From the NCBI GenBank assembly GCA_016722075.1, contig JADKGW010000001.1:3162001-3226000 (forward strand): 64,000 bases of DNA, written 5' to 3'. This stretch comes from Candidatus Kouleothrix ribensis (GTDB taxonomy: Bacteria; Chloroflexota; Chloroflexia; Chloroflexales; Roseiflexaceae). Both the position numbers and the translations under genes were made by a program. Below are positions 54,401-61,914 of this stretch, piece after piece. Under the pieces are notes generated by a model. That model had not been told where the DNA came from and searched no databases. It saw only the letters and a program-made list of their open reading frames with translations. The first letter of the stretch is position 1, and each line of letters begins with the position of its first letter.

Positions 54401-54814
54401 GCGCAGCTGCGTGCGCACGGCCGGCTCATCGCCGCCGATAATCGCCGCGATCTGGGCCGGCTCGAACGCGCGCAGCAGCGACAGGCCCAGCGCCAGCCGG
54501 GGGGCCTGCGGCAGGCGCGCAATCGCCAGCAACAGCGGCTTGTGGTCGGCGTGTTGAGCTGGTGGCTCCGTCCACTCGGGCATATGCCGCAGCCGGCGGC
54601 CAGCCGGCCGGGCCGGTAGCGCCGCGAGCAGCGCACGCAGCAGCGCCGGCTCGTCGCCGCGCGAGTCGGCTGCGGCCAGGCGGCTGGTGGCCAGCAGCAG
54701 CGCGCGCCCGGCGCGGGTGGCATCGGGGGCGAGCAGCAACGCAACGCGGTAGAGATCATCGCCATAGCGCTGGAGCGCGCGCTCGAGATCGGTCGAAGTG
54801 GCGGGTGATGCCAA
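51446..54814 (-). CDS. Sigma-like / zinc anti-sigma / TM / extracytoplasmic sensor fusion
   Basis: 1122 aa. Residues 8-60 (DDLYRVALLLAPDATRAGRA) and 95-150 (IARLPQAPRLALGLSLL followed by QIAAIIGGDEPAVRTQLRDAL) resemble ECF sigma regions 2 and 4 in degenerate form. Residues 185-200 contain GHLATCSACRAAE, the HxxxCxxC zinc anti-sigma motif (H189, C193, C196). A single TM helix (252-270, IALVALPVIAIIAWLVW) follows. The remaining 850 residues should be extracytoplasmic, with no enzyme motif. A TTG start at 54814 has GAGG 6 nt upstream. No separate ECF sigma gene is adjacent. Confidence 0.8.
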   Translation of the reverse strand: MASPATSTDLERALQRYGDDLYRVALLLAPDATRAGRALLLATSRLAAADSRGDEPALLRALLAALPARPAGRRLRHMPEWTEPPAQHADHKPLLLAIARLPQAPRLALGLSLLRAFEPAQIAAIIGGDEPAVRTQLRDALLALAPHAALDRAPAIVLIADAPEDCRPTRAALGLADARLRHDPAIRGHLATCSACRAAELAWAQLIATAEEVLRGALREARLPATLAAQVQAAARAPQAGTSRHWLANPRVRIALVALPVIAIIAWLVWPRAAPPATSTAAAPVPPAASTAELVRRARDLLYTPVADAAIWHGQYAIQWNFPDNTYALLTADQWLDPAGGRHRLQLVHHTGGGPYEFELADTEGRLWYAGSPNYAAALYPFKTYSDRLRLQINASAEQRAQMLAARLRSGAWSIAEAYLRQAAGAELHAWGRQQDADGHLLQLVSFPGTSPLALPDGAPGAGTITIMLAIDEQTGRLREVRELFGGAGAEQTTRTTWRVLAEESLAAAAGDRIFDQRTAWNGTGTFDEVGLVISAQLPLLVPDQLASPALLLDIAGSALRLPATLPPDADTLYLLNRSPNQPAAGSVPGSLTWIAAGGGRQVAINTSDRDNRLPGFAADERLTIAGARVALKALPGRRYRAILALGDVSALGTPLVSQVSTIGYTRAELIALIESLQPPTLAMFRAQAPLLVEPRPHDAAWQALLGALADPPQPPPGGARHFTEQVFKRQLAQPDPLADPYHRPPYGGWPERFSQENWARTSPLSNTLETVSLTRDAGGTLIARQYRGAAAEWDYDALADRTQRFVGRRVIPIVNEDQAIVLRMLGCGGAQLAEANGQRTLMLTESAGGAGMCLKPEYIELGRIQRLGAGYATEQTPYLADIDAPITTVITLGADGRPVRIVVIGGAPASGTLLESWERTGEELLAPDQLPADLFSAQPPPARLRALYGSPDAPGSVIEPTTQTITTALALARSPLLGFLPGEGQPALVSLDAAPPPEQAIGRIYSLSTDSVFGRMLAEGYLIRAVYTARTSGGLQLVRFYQGAAGEVGAYLRWQAQWLQSAPQTLRIGGRNLPAWQAIDRDSGTAWLLFELDGTLIAVESPTPELLPVLAQLQPIGTAAP

Positions 54815-54894
54815 GGTAAACCTCGTCGTCGCTTGAGCAGAGCTGTTCTATCGATCTAGACGCTTGAGCGACTGGTTTCGTTTTGGGGTGCCTC

Positions 54895-54960
54895 GGGTTG
54901 CAGGTTGACCGGGTTGCAGGTTGCAGGTTAGCCGGATTGATCGCCTGCGAACCTGCGGCG
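54895..54960. repeat. Dispersed CAACCTGCAACC repeat, locus 3
   Basis: Units GGTTGCAGGTTG, GGTTGCAGGTTGCAGGTTAG and GCCTGCGAACCTGCGGCGG. Same units as at 8025 and 23067 but without the leader, between two minus-strand genes. Confidence 0.75.
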
Positions 54961-54974
54961 GTTTCTCTGGCGGG

Positions 54975-56252
54975 CTAGGCGCTGTGCTCGATCGCGCGCT
55001 CGGACTCGTCGGGCGCGGCGCCGGCCGGCCGGCCGGGGTGGGGGCGACCACGGAAGTGCTGCCAGGCCGCGCGGTAGATCGCCTCGATCTCGGGGCCGGC
55101 GCGGTCGGACGAAAACTCGCGCACGGCCAGGTCGTGGCCCAGCTGACCGAGCCGGCGCGACCACTCGCGCTGCTCAAGCGCGATCCGCAGCTTGGCGGCC
55201 AGGTCGTCGACGCTGCCGAAGCGCGCGTAGATGCCCAGGTCGCCCAGGTACTCGCGCGCCACCGGCGTATCGAAGGTCACAACCGGCAAGCCCATGGCCA
55301 TGTACTGCGGAATCTTGCCGCTACCCTCGGTCTCGCTCATCTTCGGCGCCACCGCCACATCGCCCAGCGCCAGGTACTGGTGCGAGTCGCGGTAGAGAAT
55401 GCGGCCGGGCAGCGAGACGTGGTCGGCGATGCCGAGCTGCTCGGCCAGGCGGCCATAGCGGTCGACGCCAGGGTAGCCCATGATCAGGAAGTGCAGATCG
55501 GGCATGCTCGGCAGCAGCTGTTGGGCGGCGGCCAGCAGCGCGTCGATGCCCTGGTAGGGTGCCAGCACGCCCAGGTACACCACCACCCGGCGGCCAGGCG
55601 GGATGCCCATCGCTGCGCGCAGCTGCGCGCGCTCGGCCTGCCACTCGGCGCTAGTGTCGCGCGGGCGGAAACGCTCGATGTTAATGCCGTCGATCACCGT
55701 GTAGAGCCGGTCGTCGGGGAAGCCAAAATCGCGGCGCAGCAGCGCGGCGGCATTCTCGCTCGACGTAATCAGCGCGTCGGCCTGCTTGTTGATCCAGTGC
55801 TCGAGGTGCCGCAGCGGGGCGTACAGCCGGCTATCTTTGCCGCTCAGAAAATGATGATCGATCATCTCAGAGGTCATGCTGCCCTGGAAGTCGAACACCA
55901 GCGGCACGCGCAGTATGCGCCGCAGCACCGCACCGATCAGCGCGCCCTCGTGCAGATGCGCGTGGATCACGGTTGGGCGCAGGCGCAGCCCGGTCTCAAG
56001 TGCGCGGTACGAGAGCGCGGCGTCGAGGTAGATCTTGTGGCGCGACGAGCCGACCATGGCGCGCTTCAGCCAGGGCACATCCCACGAGCGGCGGATCTCG
56101 AAGCCGGGCATGTCGTCGCCGTTGTGGTAGGTGGCGATCACCACGCGGTGGCCGAGCTTCTGCAGCGCCTTGGCCTCCTGCCAGATCCGGATGTGGCAGC
56201 CATAATCGGCGAAGAAGCTGGTCGGCGCGAGCATGAGGATGCGTTCGGTCAA
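54975..56252 (-). CDS. Glycosyltransferase (group 1, GT-B fold)
   Basis: 425 aa from a TTG start at 56252 with GGAGA 6 nt upstream. It opens ILMLAPTSFFADYGCHIRIWQ and contains VVYLGVLAPYQGIDALLAA (donor domain start), IMGYPGVDRYGRLAEQLG and APKMSETEGSGKIPQYMAMG. Retaining-type glycosyltransferase, likely for a glycan or glycolipid. The upstream in-frame ATG would add 36 non-conserved residues. Not directly adjoining the main polysaccharide cluster. Donor and acceptor unknown. Confidence 0.88.
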   Translation of the reverse strand: MTERILMLAPTSFFADYGCHIRIWQEAKALQKLGHRVVIATYHNGDDMPGFEIRRSWDVPWLKRAMVGSSRHKIYLDAALSYRALETGLRLRPTVIHAHLHEGALIGAVLRRILRVPLVFDFQGSMTSEMIDHHFLSGKDSRLYAPLRHLEHWINKQADALITSSENAAALLRRDFGFPDDRLYTVIDGINIERFRPRDTSAEWQAERAQLRAAMGIPPGRRVVVYLGVLAPYQGIDALLAAAQQLLPSMPDLHFLIMGYPGVDRYGRLAEQLGIADHVSLPGRILYRDSHQYLALGDVAVAPKMSETEGSGKIPQYMAMGLPVVTFDTPVAREYLGDLGIYARFGSVDDLAAKLRIALEQREWSRRLGQLGHDLAVREFSSDRAGPEIEAIYRAAWQHFRGRPHPGRPAGAAPDESERAIEHSA

Positions 56253-56401
56253 AGCCGATCTCCGATCGGGTTGTACAGGGCGCACGTGGCTCATTTGGAT
56301 GGCTGGTTGCGCTCTGCGAGCGCAACCAGCCATGCCGAATACGTGATGTACCTGCTGCAATACTAGTGGGCATTCTACCGCAGCGGTCGGCGTCGGGCAA
56401 G

Positions 56402-57736
56402 TTAGCCTTGCTGGTACGCCTGGTCGAGCAGCTCGACGATATGGCGCACGCGCATGGCGCTGCCGCGCCGGCGCAGCCCGCCGGCCAGCTGCAAATGGCA
56501 GCCGGGGTTGGCCGTCACCAGAATATCGGCCTGGGTGGCCTCGGCGTTGTCGAGCTTGCGGTTGCCGAGCTGCTCGGCCATGGCCGGCTGGGTCACGTTA
56601 TACACGCCGGCGCTGCCGCAGCACAGCGACGACTCGGCCATCTCTTTGAGCGTCAGGCCGGGGATGGCCCGCAGCAGCGCGCGCGGCTGGGCGCTGATGC
56701 GCTGGGCGTGCGCCAGGTGGCACGGCTCCTGGTAGGTCACAGTCACGTTGACCGGGCGCATGTCGCGGGTGTTCAGCTCGACGCCGGCCAGGAACTCGCT
56801 GATGTCTTTCACTTTGGCCGCGAAGGCCTGCGCGCGCGCGGCCCAGGCCGGGTCGTCGTGCAGCAGGTGGCCATACTCCTTAAGCGTCGAGCCGCAGCCG
56901 GCCGCGTTCACAATGATCGCGTCGACGCCCAGGCCCTCGAAGGCCGCGATGTTGCGGCGCGCCAGCTCGCGGCCGCCGTCCATGTCGCCGCCATGAACAT
57001 GCAGCGCGCCGCAGCAGCCCTGGTCGGGCGGCAGCAGCACCTCGCAGCCATTCTTGCACAGCACGCGAATGCTGGCCTGGTGTACCTCGGCAAACGCCGT
57101 CGACATGATGCAGCCGGCCAGCAGTGCGACGTGATAGCGCGTGGTGCCCTCGGCGGGGTACACCTGGCCCTGCGGCGCGACAAACGTGTCGCTGATCGGC
57201 GGCAGCAGCTGTTCGGTTTCTTCGAGCTTGAGTGCCTTGAGCAAGCCGCTGCGCCGGGCCAGCGCCTGGGTGCCGCTGCGCTGGTACAGCCACATAGCGC
57301 GCGAAAACAGCCGGAACAGCTCGAGCCGCTTGAACATCAGGCCGAACACGCCGCCGCGCATCAGCCGCACCGGCCAGGGATGCGGCGCCAGCCGGCCATC
57401 GGTGCGGGCCTGCTCGATCTGCGCGCGCGACGACTCGAGGATCTGGCCGTACTGCACACCGCTGGGGCACACCGCCTCGCAGGCGCGGCAGTTCAGGCAG
57501 GCGCTCATCTGCTCCTGAAAGACATCGCTCTCCATACCGATGCGGCCGTCGGCCACCGCCTTCATCAGGTAGATCCGGCCGCGCGGCGAAAACATCTCGA
57601 TCCCAGTCTCGCGGTAGGTCGGGCACGACGACAGGCACAGGCCACAGTGGACACAGGTGTTGATCACCGCATCGCTGGGAATATCGGCCCCGGCAAATGC
57701 GACTCTCGCGATGCCAATATCGGACTCAGCGATCAT
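56402..57736 (-). CDS. glcF: Glycolate oxidase iron-sulfur subunit-like protein
   Basis: 444 aa with two 4Fe-4S motifs: CVHCGLCLSSCP (C28, C31, C34, C38) and CLNCRACEAVCP. Two CCG domains are GCCGALHVHGGDMD and LCCGSAGVYNV, which bind cofactor/substrate. This is the GlcF/heterodisulfide-reductase-D-like family. No glcD or glcE is in the window, so lactate utilisation or another D-2-hydroxyacid oxidase is possible. AGGAAGGA before the ATG at 57736; an earlier in-frame start adds 22 residues. Confidence 0.88.
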   Translation of the reverse strand: MIAESDIGIARVAFAGADIPSDAVINTCVHCGLCLSSCPTYRETGIEMFSPRGRIYLMKAVADGRIGMESDVFQEQMSACLNCRACEAVCPSGVQYGQILESSRAQIEQARTDGRLAPHPWPVRLMRGGVFGLMFKRLELFRLFSRAMWLYQRSGTQALARRSGLLKALKLEETEQLLPPISDTFVAPQGQVYPAEGTTRYHVALLAGCIMSTAFAEVHQASIRVLCKNGCEVLLPPDQGCCGALHVHGGDMDGGRELARRNIAAFEGLGVDAIIVNAAGCGSTLKEYGHLLHDDPAWAARAQAFAAKVKDISEFLAGVELNTRDMRPVNVTVTYQEPCHLAHAQRISAQPRALLRAIPGLTLKEMAESSLCCGSAGVYNVTQPAMAEQLGNRKLDNAEATQADILVTANPGCHLQLAGGLRRRGSAMRVRHIVELLDQAYQQG

Positions 57737-57894
57737 CGCGATCCTTCCTCTCTCATGCAGCATCGATCGATAGCGTAGGTATGGGTGCGCTCGGCGCGAC
57801 AATTGGCTCCTTCGGTAGCTGTACTATACCATAGATCAGGTAGGTGTTTCGGCTGAAAAATGGTACCTTGGTCGTTTTGCGGCTATTCCGCCGC

Positions 57895-57935
57895 TACGAA
57901 AAAAACCCCTCATCGCATGCGCGGCGAGCGGCTAT
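57895..57935 (-). terminator. Possible intrinsic terminator (GC hairpin with T-run)
   Basis: Minus strand: CCGCTCGCCGCGCATGCGAT followed by GAGGGGTTTTTTT. The arms pair imperfectly with two or three mismatches or G-U pairs. It lies downstream of the repeat-rich region before glcF. Confidence 0.4.
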
Positions 57936-57963
57936 CAGGATTTTTCAGGTGGAGGGTTGTTGC

Positions 57964-58216
57964 CCAGTATGCTGGGTTGTGTGGATACCCCTCCCCCGTA
58001 CCCTCTCCCCTGGCAGGGTTTAGGGGCAAGAATTGAGCGTTCCAATGCTGTGGCAGAGCCGCCGCATTGGAACACCGATAGGATACCCCTCGCTCCCAAC
58101 CGTGAGAGCGGGGGCAGGGGGGGCGGGCCGAGCGCATGGGAACGCCAACAAGAATCCCCCGCTCCCAACAGTGGGAGCGGGGGGCGGGGGCCGAGCGCAT
58201 GGGAACGCGATCGGCG
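57964..58216. repeat. Dispersed composite element, copies B and C
   Basis: CCCAGTATGCTGGG (57964-57977), ATACCCCTCCC, an IR TTCCAATGC-n15-GCATTGGAA, then two 60-bp tandem units. Each has a GCTCCCA hairpin (58157-58182 is a perfect CCCCGCTCCCA-ACAG-TGGGAGCGGGG) followed by GGGCCGAGCGCATGGGAACG (58125 and 58188). The order of parts matches copy A at 35364-35433. The rest of 57737-58415 shows no gene. Confidence 0.75.
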
Positions 58217-58415
58217 CAAGCCCTACAGCGGAAAGGCTATCGGGAGGGGGATGCGGGCACAACCACCGGCGCAAACAAGAACGAACAGGAACGATTGCGG
58301 GCAACCACGGCCGGCCGCGCGCGGGCTGTGCCGCCTGGATCCAATACCGTACATATACCCACGCAGGGGCGAAGCAAGGACGATCATTCGGCTTCGTATA
58401 TGCACGCTATTGCGC

Positions 58416-59108
58416 CTAGATCGCCATAGGGTCGAACTTATACCCGACGTGCCGGATGGTCAGCAGGTGGCGCGGGTTCTGCGGGTCGCGCTCGAGCTTC
58501 GAGCGCAGCCGCCACACCGAGGTAGCCACAATGCTGCGGGCCTGCTGCGGCGCGAAGCCCCAGACATGCCGGATGATCTGGCTGCTGCTGCACACCCGCC
58601 CGGCGCGCTTCATAAGAAAGGCCAGCAGGTGAACCTCGCGCGGTGTCAGCTCGATACCCTTGCCTTCCTCGGTCACACAGACCTGCTTAAGCGGGTCGAG
58701 CATCCAGCCGCCCTGGCTGAGCAGCGTAGTCGGCGGGCGGCGCGCACGCTCGGCGCGGCGCAGCACTGCATTCACGCGTGCCAGTAGCTCGGCCGGTGCG
58801 CATGGTTTGGTCAGGTAGTCGTCGGCGCCCAACTTCAGGCCCATCACGCGATCCTCGGCGCGCGCCTTTGTGCTCAGGAAGACGATCGGCACATCGGATG
58901 TGCGCCGGATGCGCCGGCAGACCTCGAAGCCCTCCTGGTCGGGCAGCAGCGCTTCCATCACCACCAGGTCGGGGATCTGGTGCGTCACTACCCGCAGCGC
59001 GCTGCGCCCATCGCTGGCCCGGCTCACCTGATAGCGGGCCTGCTCCAATAGCGCGACCGTGTTCTGTAGGCTTGCTCCGTCACCGTCAGCGACAAGTACG
59101 TGTGGCAT
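58416..59108 (-). CDS. OmpR-type response regulator with Glu at the phosphoacceptor
   Basis: 230 aa. The receiver (1-115) is followed by a winged-helix domain (about 130-228) with ELTPREVHLLAFLMKRAG, VWGFAPQQARSIVATSVWRL and IRHVGYKF. The phosphoacceptor position reads DLVVMEALLPDQEG: residue 52 is Glu where Asp is conserved. The acidic pocket VADGD is also unusual, but LTKPCAP (Lys) remains. A Glu there often mimics the phosphorylated state, so it may be constitutively active or signal-independent. Divergent from rpmG. No kinase nearby. Confidence 0.9.
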   Translation of the reverse strand: MPHVLVADGDGASLQNTVALLEQARYQVSRASDGRSALRVVTHQIPDLVVMEALLPDQEGFEVCRRIRRTSDVPIVFLSTKARAEDRVMGLKLGADDYLTKPCAPAELLARVNAVLRRAERARRPPTTLLSQGGWMLDPLKQVCVTEEGKGIELTPREVHLLAFLMKRAGRVCSSSQIIRHVWGFAPQQARSIVATSVWRLRSKLERDPQNPRHLLTIRHVGYKFDPMAI

Positions 59109-59347
59109 GGCTTGTGTGCTCCTTCTGAACGTCGCTCACTACCGTATCGCCTCGCGAAGTTCTTAACTTAGCTTTTACCACGCCGGAGCCACCCATGTCT
59201 ACGCCCTGCTGCTCACGTTCTGCTCACGTCTACGGCCCAAATACGGTTTGCGCATTTGTACGCCGGTCAATGCCCGATTCGCCACGGCCTACGTGCCGTA
59301 AAGTCTCATCTTTGCTTGGTGATTTGTCTCGTTTTCCCATGGCATGT

Positions 59348-59376
59348 TTGCCTTGTCGATACTTTTCTGCTACAAT
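59348..59376 (+). promoter_or_regulatory. rpmG promoter
   Basis: TTGCCT (59348-59353), 17-bp spacer ending TGC, TACAAT (59371-59376). 65 bp before the rpmG start. The 59109-59347 stretch holds no gene but contains this promoter region and presumably the divergent promoter for the response regulator. Confidence 0.65.
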
Positions 59377-59441
59377 AACGGCCGGTTTGCATGCGAACAT
59401 GGGGCTGCCAGGCCCACGCGACGATACGAAGGAAGGTTTCA

Positions 59442-59606
59442 ATGGCCAGCAAAAAGGGCAATCGGATCACGATCAAGCTGCGCAGCACCGAGAGCGGCCA
59501 CACCTACACCACCGAGAAGAACCGCAAGAACGACCCTTCGCGCCTCGAGCTGAAGCGCTACGACCCGCTGGTGCGGCGCCACGTCGCCTACCGCGAGACG
59601 AAGTAG
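59442..59606 (+). CDS. rpmG: Ribosomal protein L33
   Basis: 54 aa. MASKKGNRITIKLRSTESG is followed by HTYTTEKNRKNDPSRLELKR and YDPLVRRHVAYRETK, the canonical L33 sequence without the zinc-binding cysteines (non-zinc C- type). GGAAGGTTTC before the ATG. Single-gene transcript: own promoter 65 bp upstream and a hairpin terminator 27 bp after the stop. The usual secE/nusG neighbours are absent. Confidence 0.95.
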   Translation: MASKKGNRITIKLRSTESGHTYTTEKNRKNDPSRLELKRYDPLVRRHVAYRETK

Positions 59607-59632
59607 CCCAGGCGTTAGCGCGCCGGCCGATT

Positions 59633-59667
59633 CGCCAGCAGCCGCGTAGGTGGCTTGCTGGCGTTTT
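59633..59667 (+). terminator. rpmG intrinsic terminator
   Basis: CGCCAGCA-GCC...GGC-T-TGCTGGCG forms an 11-pair stem with one bulge (59633-59663), followed by TTTTGCGTT. Confidence 0.75.
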
Positions 59668-59726
59668 GCGTTGGTGTCGTTATGTCAATTCACAACTCGA
59701 TCGAAGGTGTTCACTGTTGGGGTACA

Positions 59727-59780
59727 GGGACGCAGACACACGCGGACGGAGCGTACGCTGTCCGTGCTCGTCCGCGTCCC
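59727..59780. repeat. Large imperfect palindrome
   Basis: GGGACGC...GCGTCCC flanks GGACGGAGCG-TACG-CTGTCC with central AGCGTACGCT. Located between rpmG and the small membrane protein gene. Could be a structured 5' leader or a mobile palindromic element. Confidence 0.45.
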
Positions 59781-59825
59781 AACCCCGTACGTCTGAACAG
59801 GTACGCTCGATCGACGGGGGCCGCT

Positions 59826-60281
59826 ATGCGCCGAATCCTACGCCCGACTCTGGCCATGCTGCTGGCGCTGATCGTGCTGGTGCTGATTGTGTTGCTGCTG
59901 AGCCCGGCGGCACGACGGCTGGCACCAAGCTGGCTATACTACGACCTGGTGGGCCGGCGGATGGGCGGGCTGCCAGCCGCCGCCGAGCAGTACCTGCTGG
60001 CGGAGGGTCAGGCGTTCTGTAGTGTCGGCCGCGACACGGCCTGCGGGGGGTATAAGCTGGTGCGCGCGCGCCAGTTGAGCCTGGGGCCAAACGCCCAGAG
60101 CCAGGGCGCCAGTGCGGCATGGTGCGTCGATTATGTCGTGCTGCGGCGTAATACAAGCGCGCTCACCGGCGGGCTGATCGAGTGGAGCAACATCCCGCGC
60201 ACGGTAGTGCTGGTCGAGCATGCCGGCGCCTACGAGTCGGCCCAGGTCGAGGGCTGCCCGATCGGCGCGTGGAACCCCTGA
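59826..60281 (+). CDS. Small membrane-anchored hypothetical protein
   Basis: 151 aa. One N-terminal TM helix after RRILR (LAMLLALIVLVLIVLLL, about 9-25), then a soluble domain with four cysteines (FCSVGRDTACGG, WCVDYVVL, VEGCPIG) that may form two disulfides outside the membrane. No family recognised. ATG 59826 is the first start that makes a proper signal anchor; the preceding in-frame region overlaps the palindrome and is not conserved in style. Confidence 0.55.
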   Translation: MRRILRPTLAMLLALIVLVLIVLLLSPAARRLAPSWLYYDLVGRRMGGLPAAAEQYLLAEGQAFCSVGRDTACGGYKLVRARQLSLGPNAQSQGASAAWCVDYVVLRRNTSALTGGLIEWSNIPRTVVLVEHAGAYESAQVEGCPIGAWNP

Positions 60282-60325
60282 CGAGCAAAGCCGGGCGCGG
60301 GCCATGCCTACTGCCAGAAGAGCGC

Positions 60326-61720
60326 TTATGCATCCTGGCGGCGGTGTGCGCGCCCGCCGAAGCGCAGCCAGGCCAGGCCGCCGCCGGGCGCGCGTAGAAA
60401 CTCGCCGCGCGTGTTCAGCAACGGCTCGTCGATCGCGATCACCTGGTCGTCGCCGTAGAACACCAGGCGTACAGCCGGCGGCGCCGGCGGTGCGGGCGAG
60501 TCTTTGGCCGGGAAGCCACCGTGCGGCAGGTAGCGGAGCACCAGCGCGCCCGCCTCGGCCCGCAGGTCGCAGTCGCCCAGCTGCGAGGTGTAGCGCCCGG
60601 CGTAGGCCGCCAGCCGGTCGGCGCCTAGCTCAACCGGCGTAGGCGGCGCTTCGGCCACACCCACAAACAGGCGCAGCGCCAGGCTGGTCACTGCCTCGTG
60701 CAGCTCGCCGCCGCGATCGGCATTCGTCAGCACGGTGATCGCAAACTGCCGCGCCGGCACGATCACGAAGGCCGATTTCTGGCCCAGCGTGGCCCCGCCG
60801 TGGCGCACGATCCGCACGCCGCCAAGCTCGCTCAGGAACCACGTGACCCCAAAGAACTGGCCTGCGGCAGCCGGCACACCCGGCGCCTGCATGTGCGCCA
60901 GCGCGGCCGGTGTGAGCAGCTGTGCCCCGCCGGGCGCGCTGCCGGCGCCCATGTGAAAGCGCGCATAACGCAGCTGGTCGCGCGCAGTCGAGCTTATGCC
61001 ACCGGCCGGGTGGGCCGTGCGCGCCAGCGGCCATGGCCGTGCCACCTGCGGCGTGGCGGCCGGGTCGAACCCGCTCTGGTGGCCCACTGCAAAGCGGTAG
61101 GTCATCACATCGGCCGGGAAGAAGAACGAGCGATCCATGCCCAGCGGGGCCAGCACGAGATCGTGCGCGACCTGCTCGTAGGGTTGGCCGGCCAGCACCT
61201 CGAGCAAACGGCCGGCCAGGTAGAAGCCGGCGTTGTTGTACGACCACACCTCGCCGAGCGGGGTCAGCTGCGGCAGATCGACCATGCGCTCCACGATCCG
61301 GGCCAGCGCGTCGTCGCCATTCCCCAGGTCGTCGAAATAGTCGCCGACCCAGCCGCCCGTGTGGTTGAACAGGTGGCGTGGCGTCACACGCGCGGCCACG
61401 CTGGCGTCGGCCAGGCGCAGATCGGGCAGGTAGGCGCGCACGGGCGCGTCGAGGTCGAGCATGCCGCGTTCGACCAGGCGCATCGCAGCGGTGCCGGTGA
61501 CGGTCTTGGTAGTCGAGCCAATCTGAAACAGCGTGTCGGCATCAACTGGCAGCGGGTGCTCGACATTGGTAACGCCGAAGCCGGCCAGATACTCGTGTGC
61601 GCCGTCGACAACACCGATCGCCACGCCGGGCACGCGTAAGCGAGCCATCTCGCGCTCGGCCAGATCGCAGATCTGCTGAAAGCGATCGTCGGGTGCTCCA
61701 TCCAGCTGTGCATGCCCCAT
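60326..61720 (-). CDS. Serine hydrolase, beta-lactamase/penicillin-binding type
   Basis: 464 aa. The catalytic serine lies in QIGSTTK (S69-T-T-K72). The second element is YNN (Y161-N163) in VWSYNNAGFYLAGRLLEVLAG. A third box (HGGATLGQKS) is similar to HxG. It has no signal peptide and no PBP transpeptidase length, so it is probably a class C-like esterase or D-peptidase. AGGAG 7 nt before the ATG at 61720. A C-terminal lipocalin-like beta-rich part (about 360-460) follows. Substrate unknown. Confidence 0.87.
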   Translation of the reverse strand: MGHAQLDGAPDDRFQQICDLAEREMARLRVPGVAIGVVDGAHEYLAGFGVTNVEHPLPVDADTLFQIGSTTKTVTGTAAMRLVERGMLDLDAPVRAYLPDLRLADASVAARVTPRHLFNHTGGWVGDYFDDLGNGDDALARIVERMVDLPQLTPLGEVWSYNNAGFYLAGRLLEVLAGQPYEQVAHDLVLAPLGMDRSFFFPADVMTYRFAVGHQSGFDPAATPQVARPWPLARTAHPAGGISSTARDQLRYARFHMGAGSAPGGAQLLTPAALAHMQAPGVPAAAGQFFGVTWFLSELGGVRIVRHGGATLGQKSAFVIVPARQFAITVLTNADRGGELHEAVTSLALRLFVGVAEAPPTPVELGADRLAAYAGRYTSQLGDCDLRAEAGALVLRYLPHGGFPAKDSPAPPAPPAVRLVFYGDDQVIAIDEPLLNTRGEFLRAPGGGLAWLRFGGRAHRRQDA

Positions 61721-61763
61721 TGCATTGCTCCTACGTTCATTCACAGAATCTACGCAGTCGGCT

Positions 61764-61845
61764 TGCCCTTGGCAGAGCGGTACGTTTCGCGTATGGTGCG
61801 CCGAATGTGGCGCTGCGCGCCATATTCGGCGCACGGCAGCAGGCA
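61764..61845. repeat. Dispersed GGCAGAGCGGTA element plus adjacent palindrome
   Basis: TGCCCTTGGCAGAGCGGTAC (61764-61783) is followed by a near-perfect inverted repeat TGCGCCGAAT-n-GTGGCGC...GCGCCA-n-ATTCGGCGCA. The first element also occurs at 63589-63608 and, on the other strand, at 37446-37470. Intergenic between serA and the serine hydrolase. Confidence 0.6.
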
Positions 61846-61914
61846 GCTAGGCCGCGCCACTCGACCTACGCCCCCGGTCGATCATGCAACACAGCAGTAG
61901 GCAGCCAGGCCGCG

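Noticed and set aside
57737..58415. Possible small genes in the gap before the Glu-receiver regulator
   Set aside because: All ORFs there read through dispersed repeats and hairpins, with no SD or conserved sequence.
59631..59825. tRNA gene next to rpmG, common in many genomes
   Set aside because: No T-loop or acceptor pairing found; the region is a terminator followed by a palindrome.
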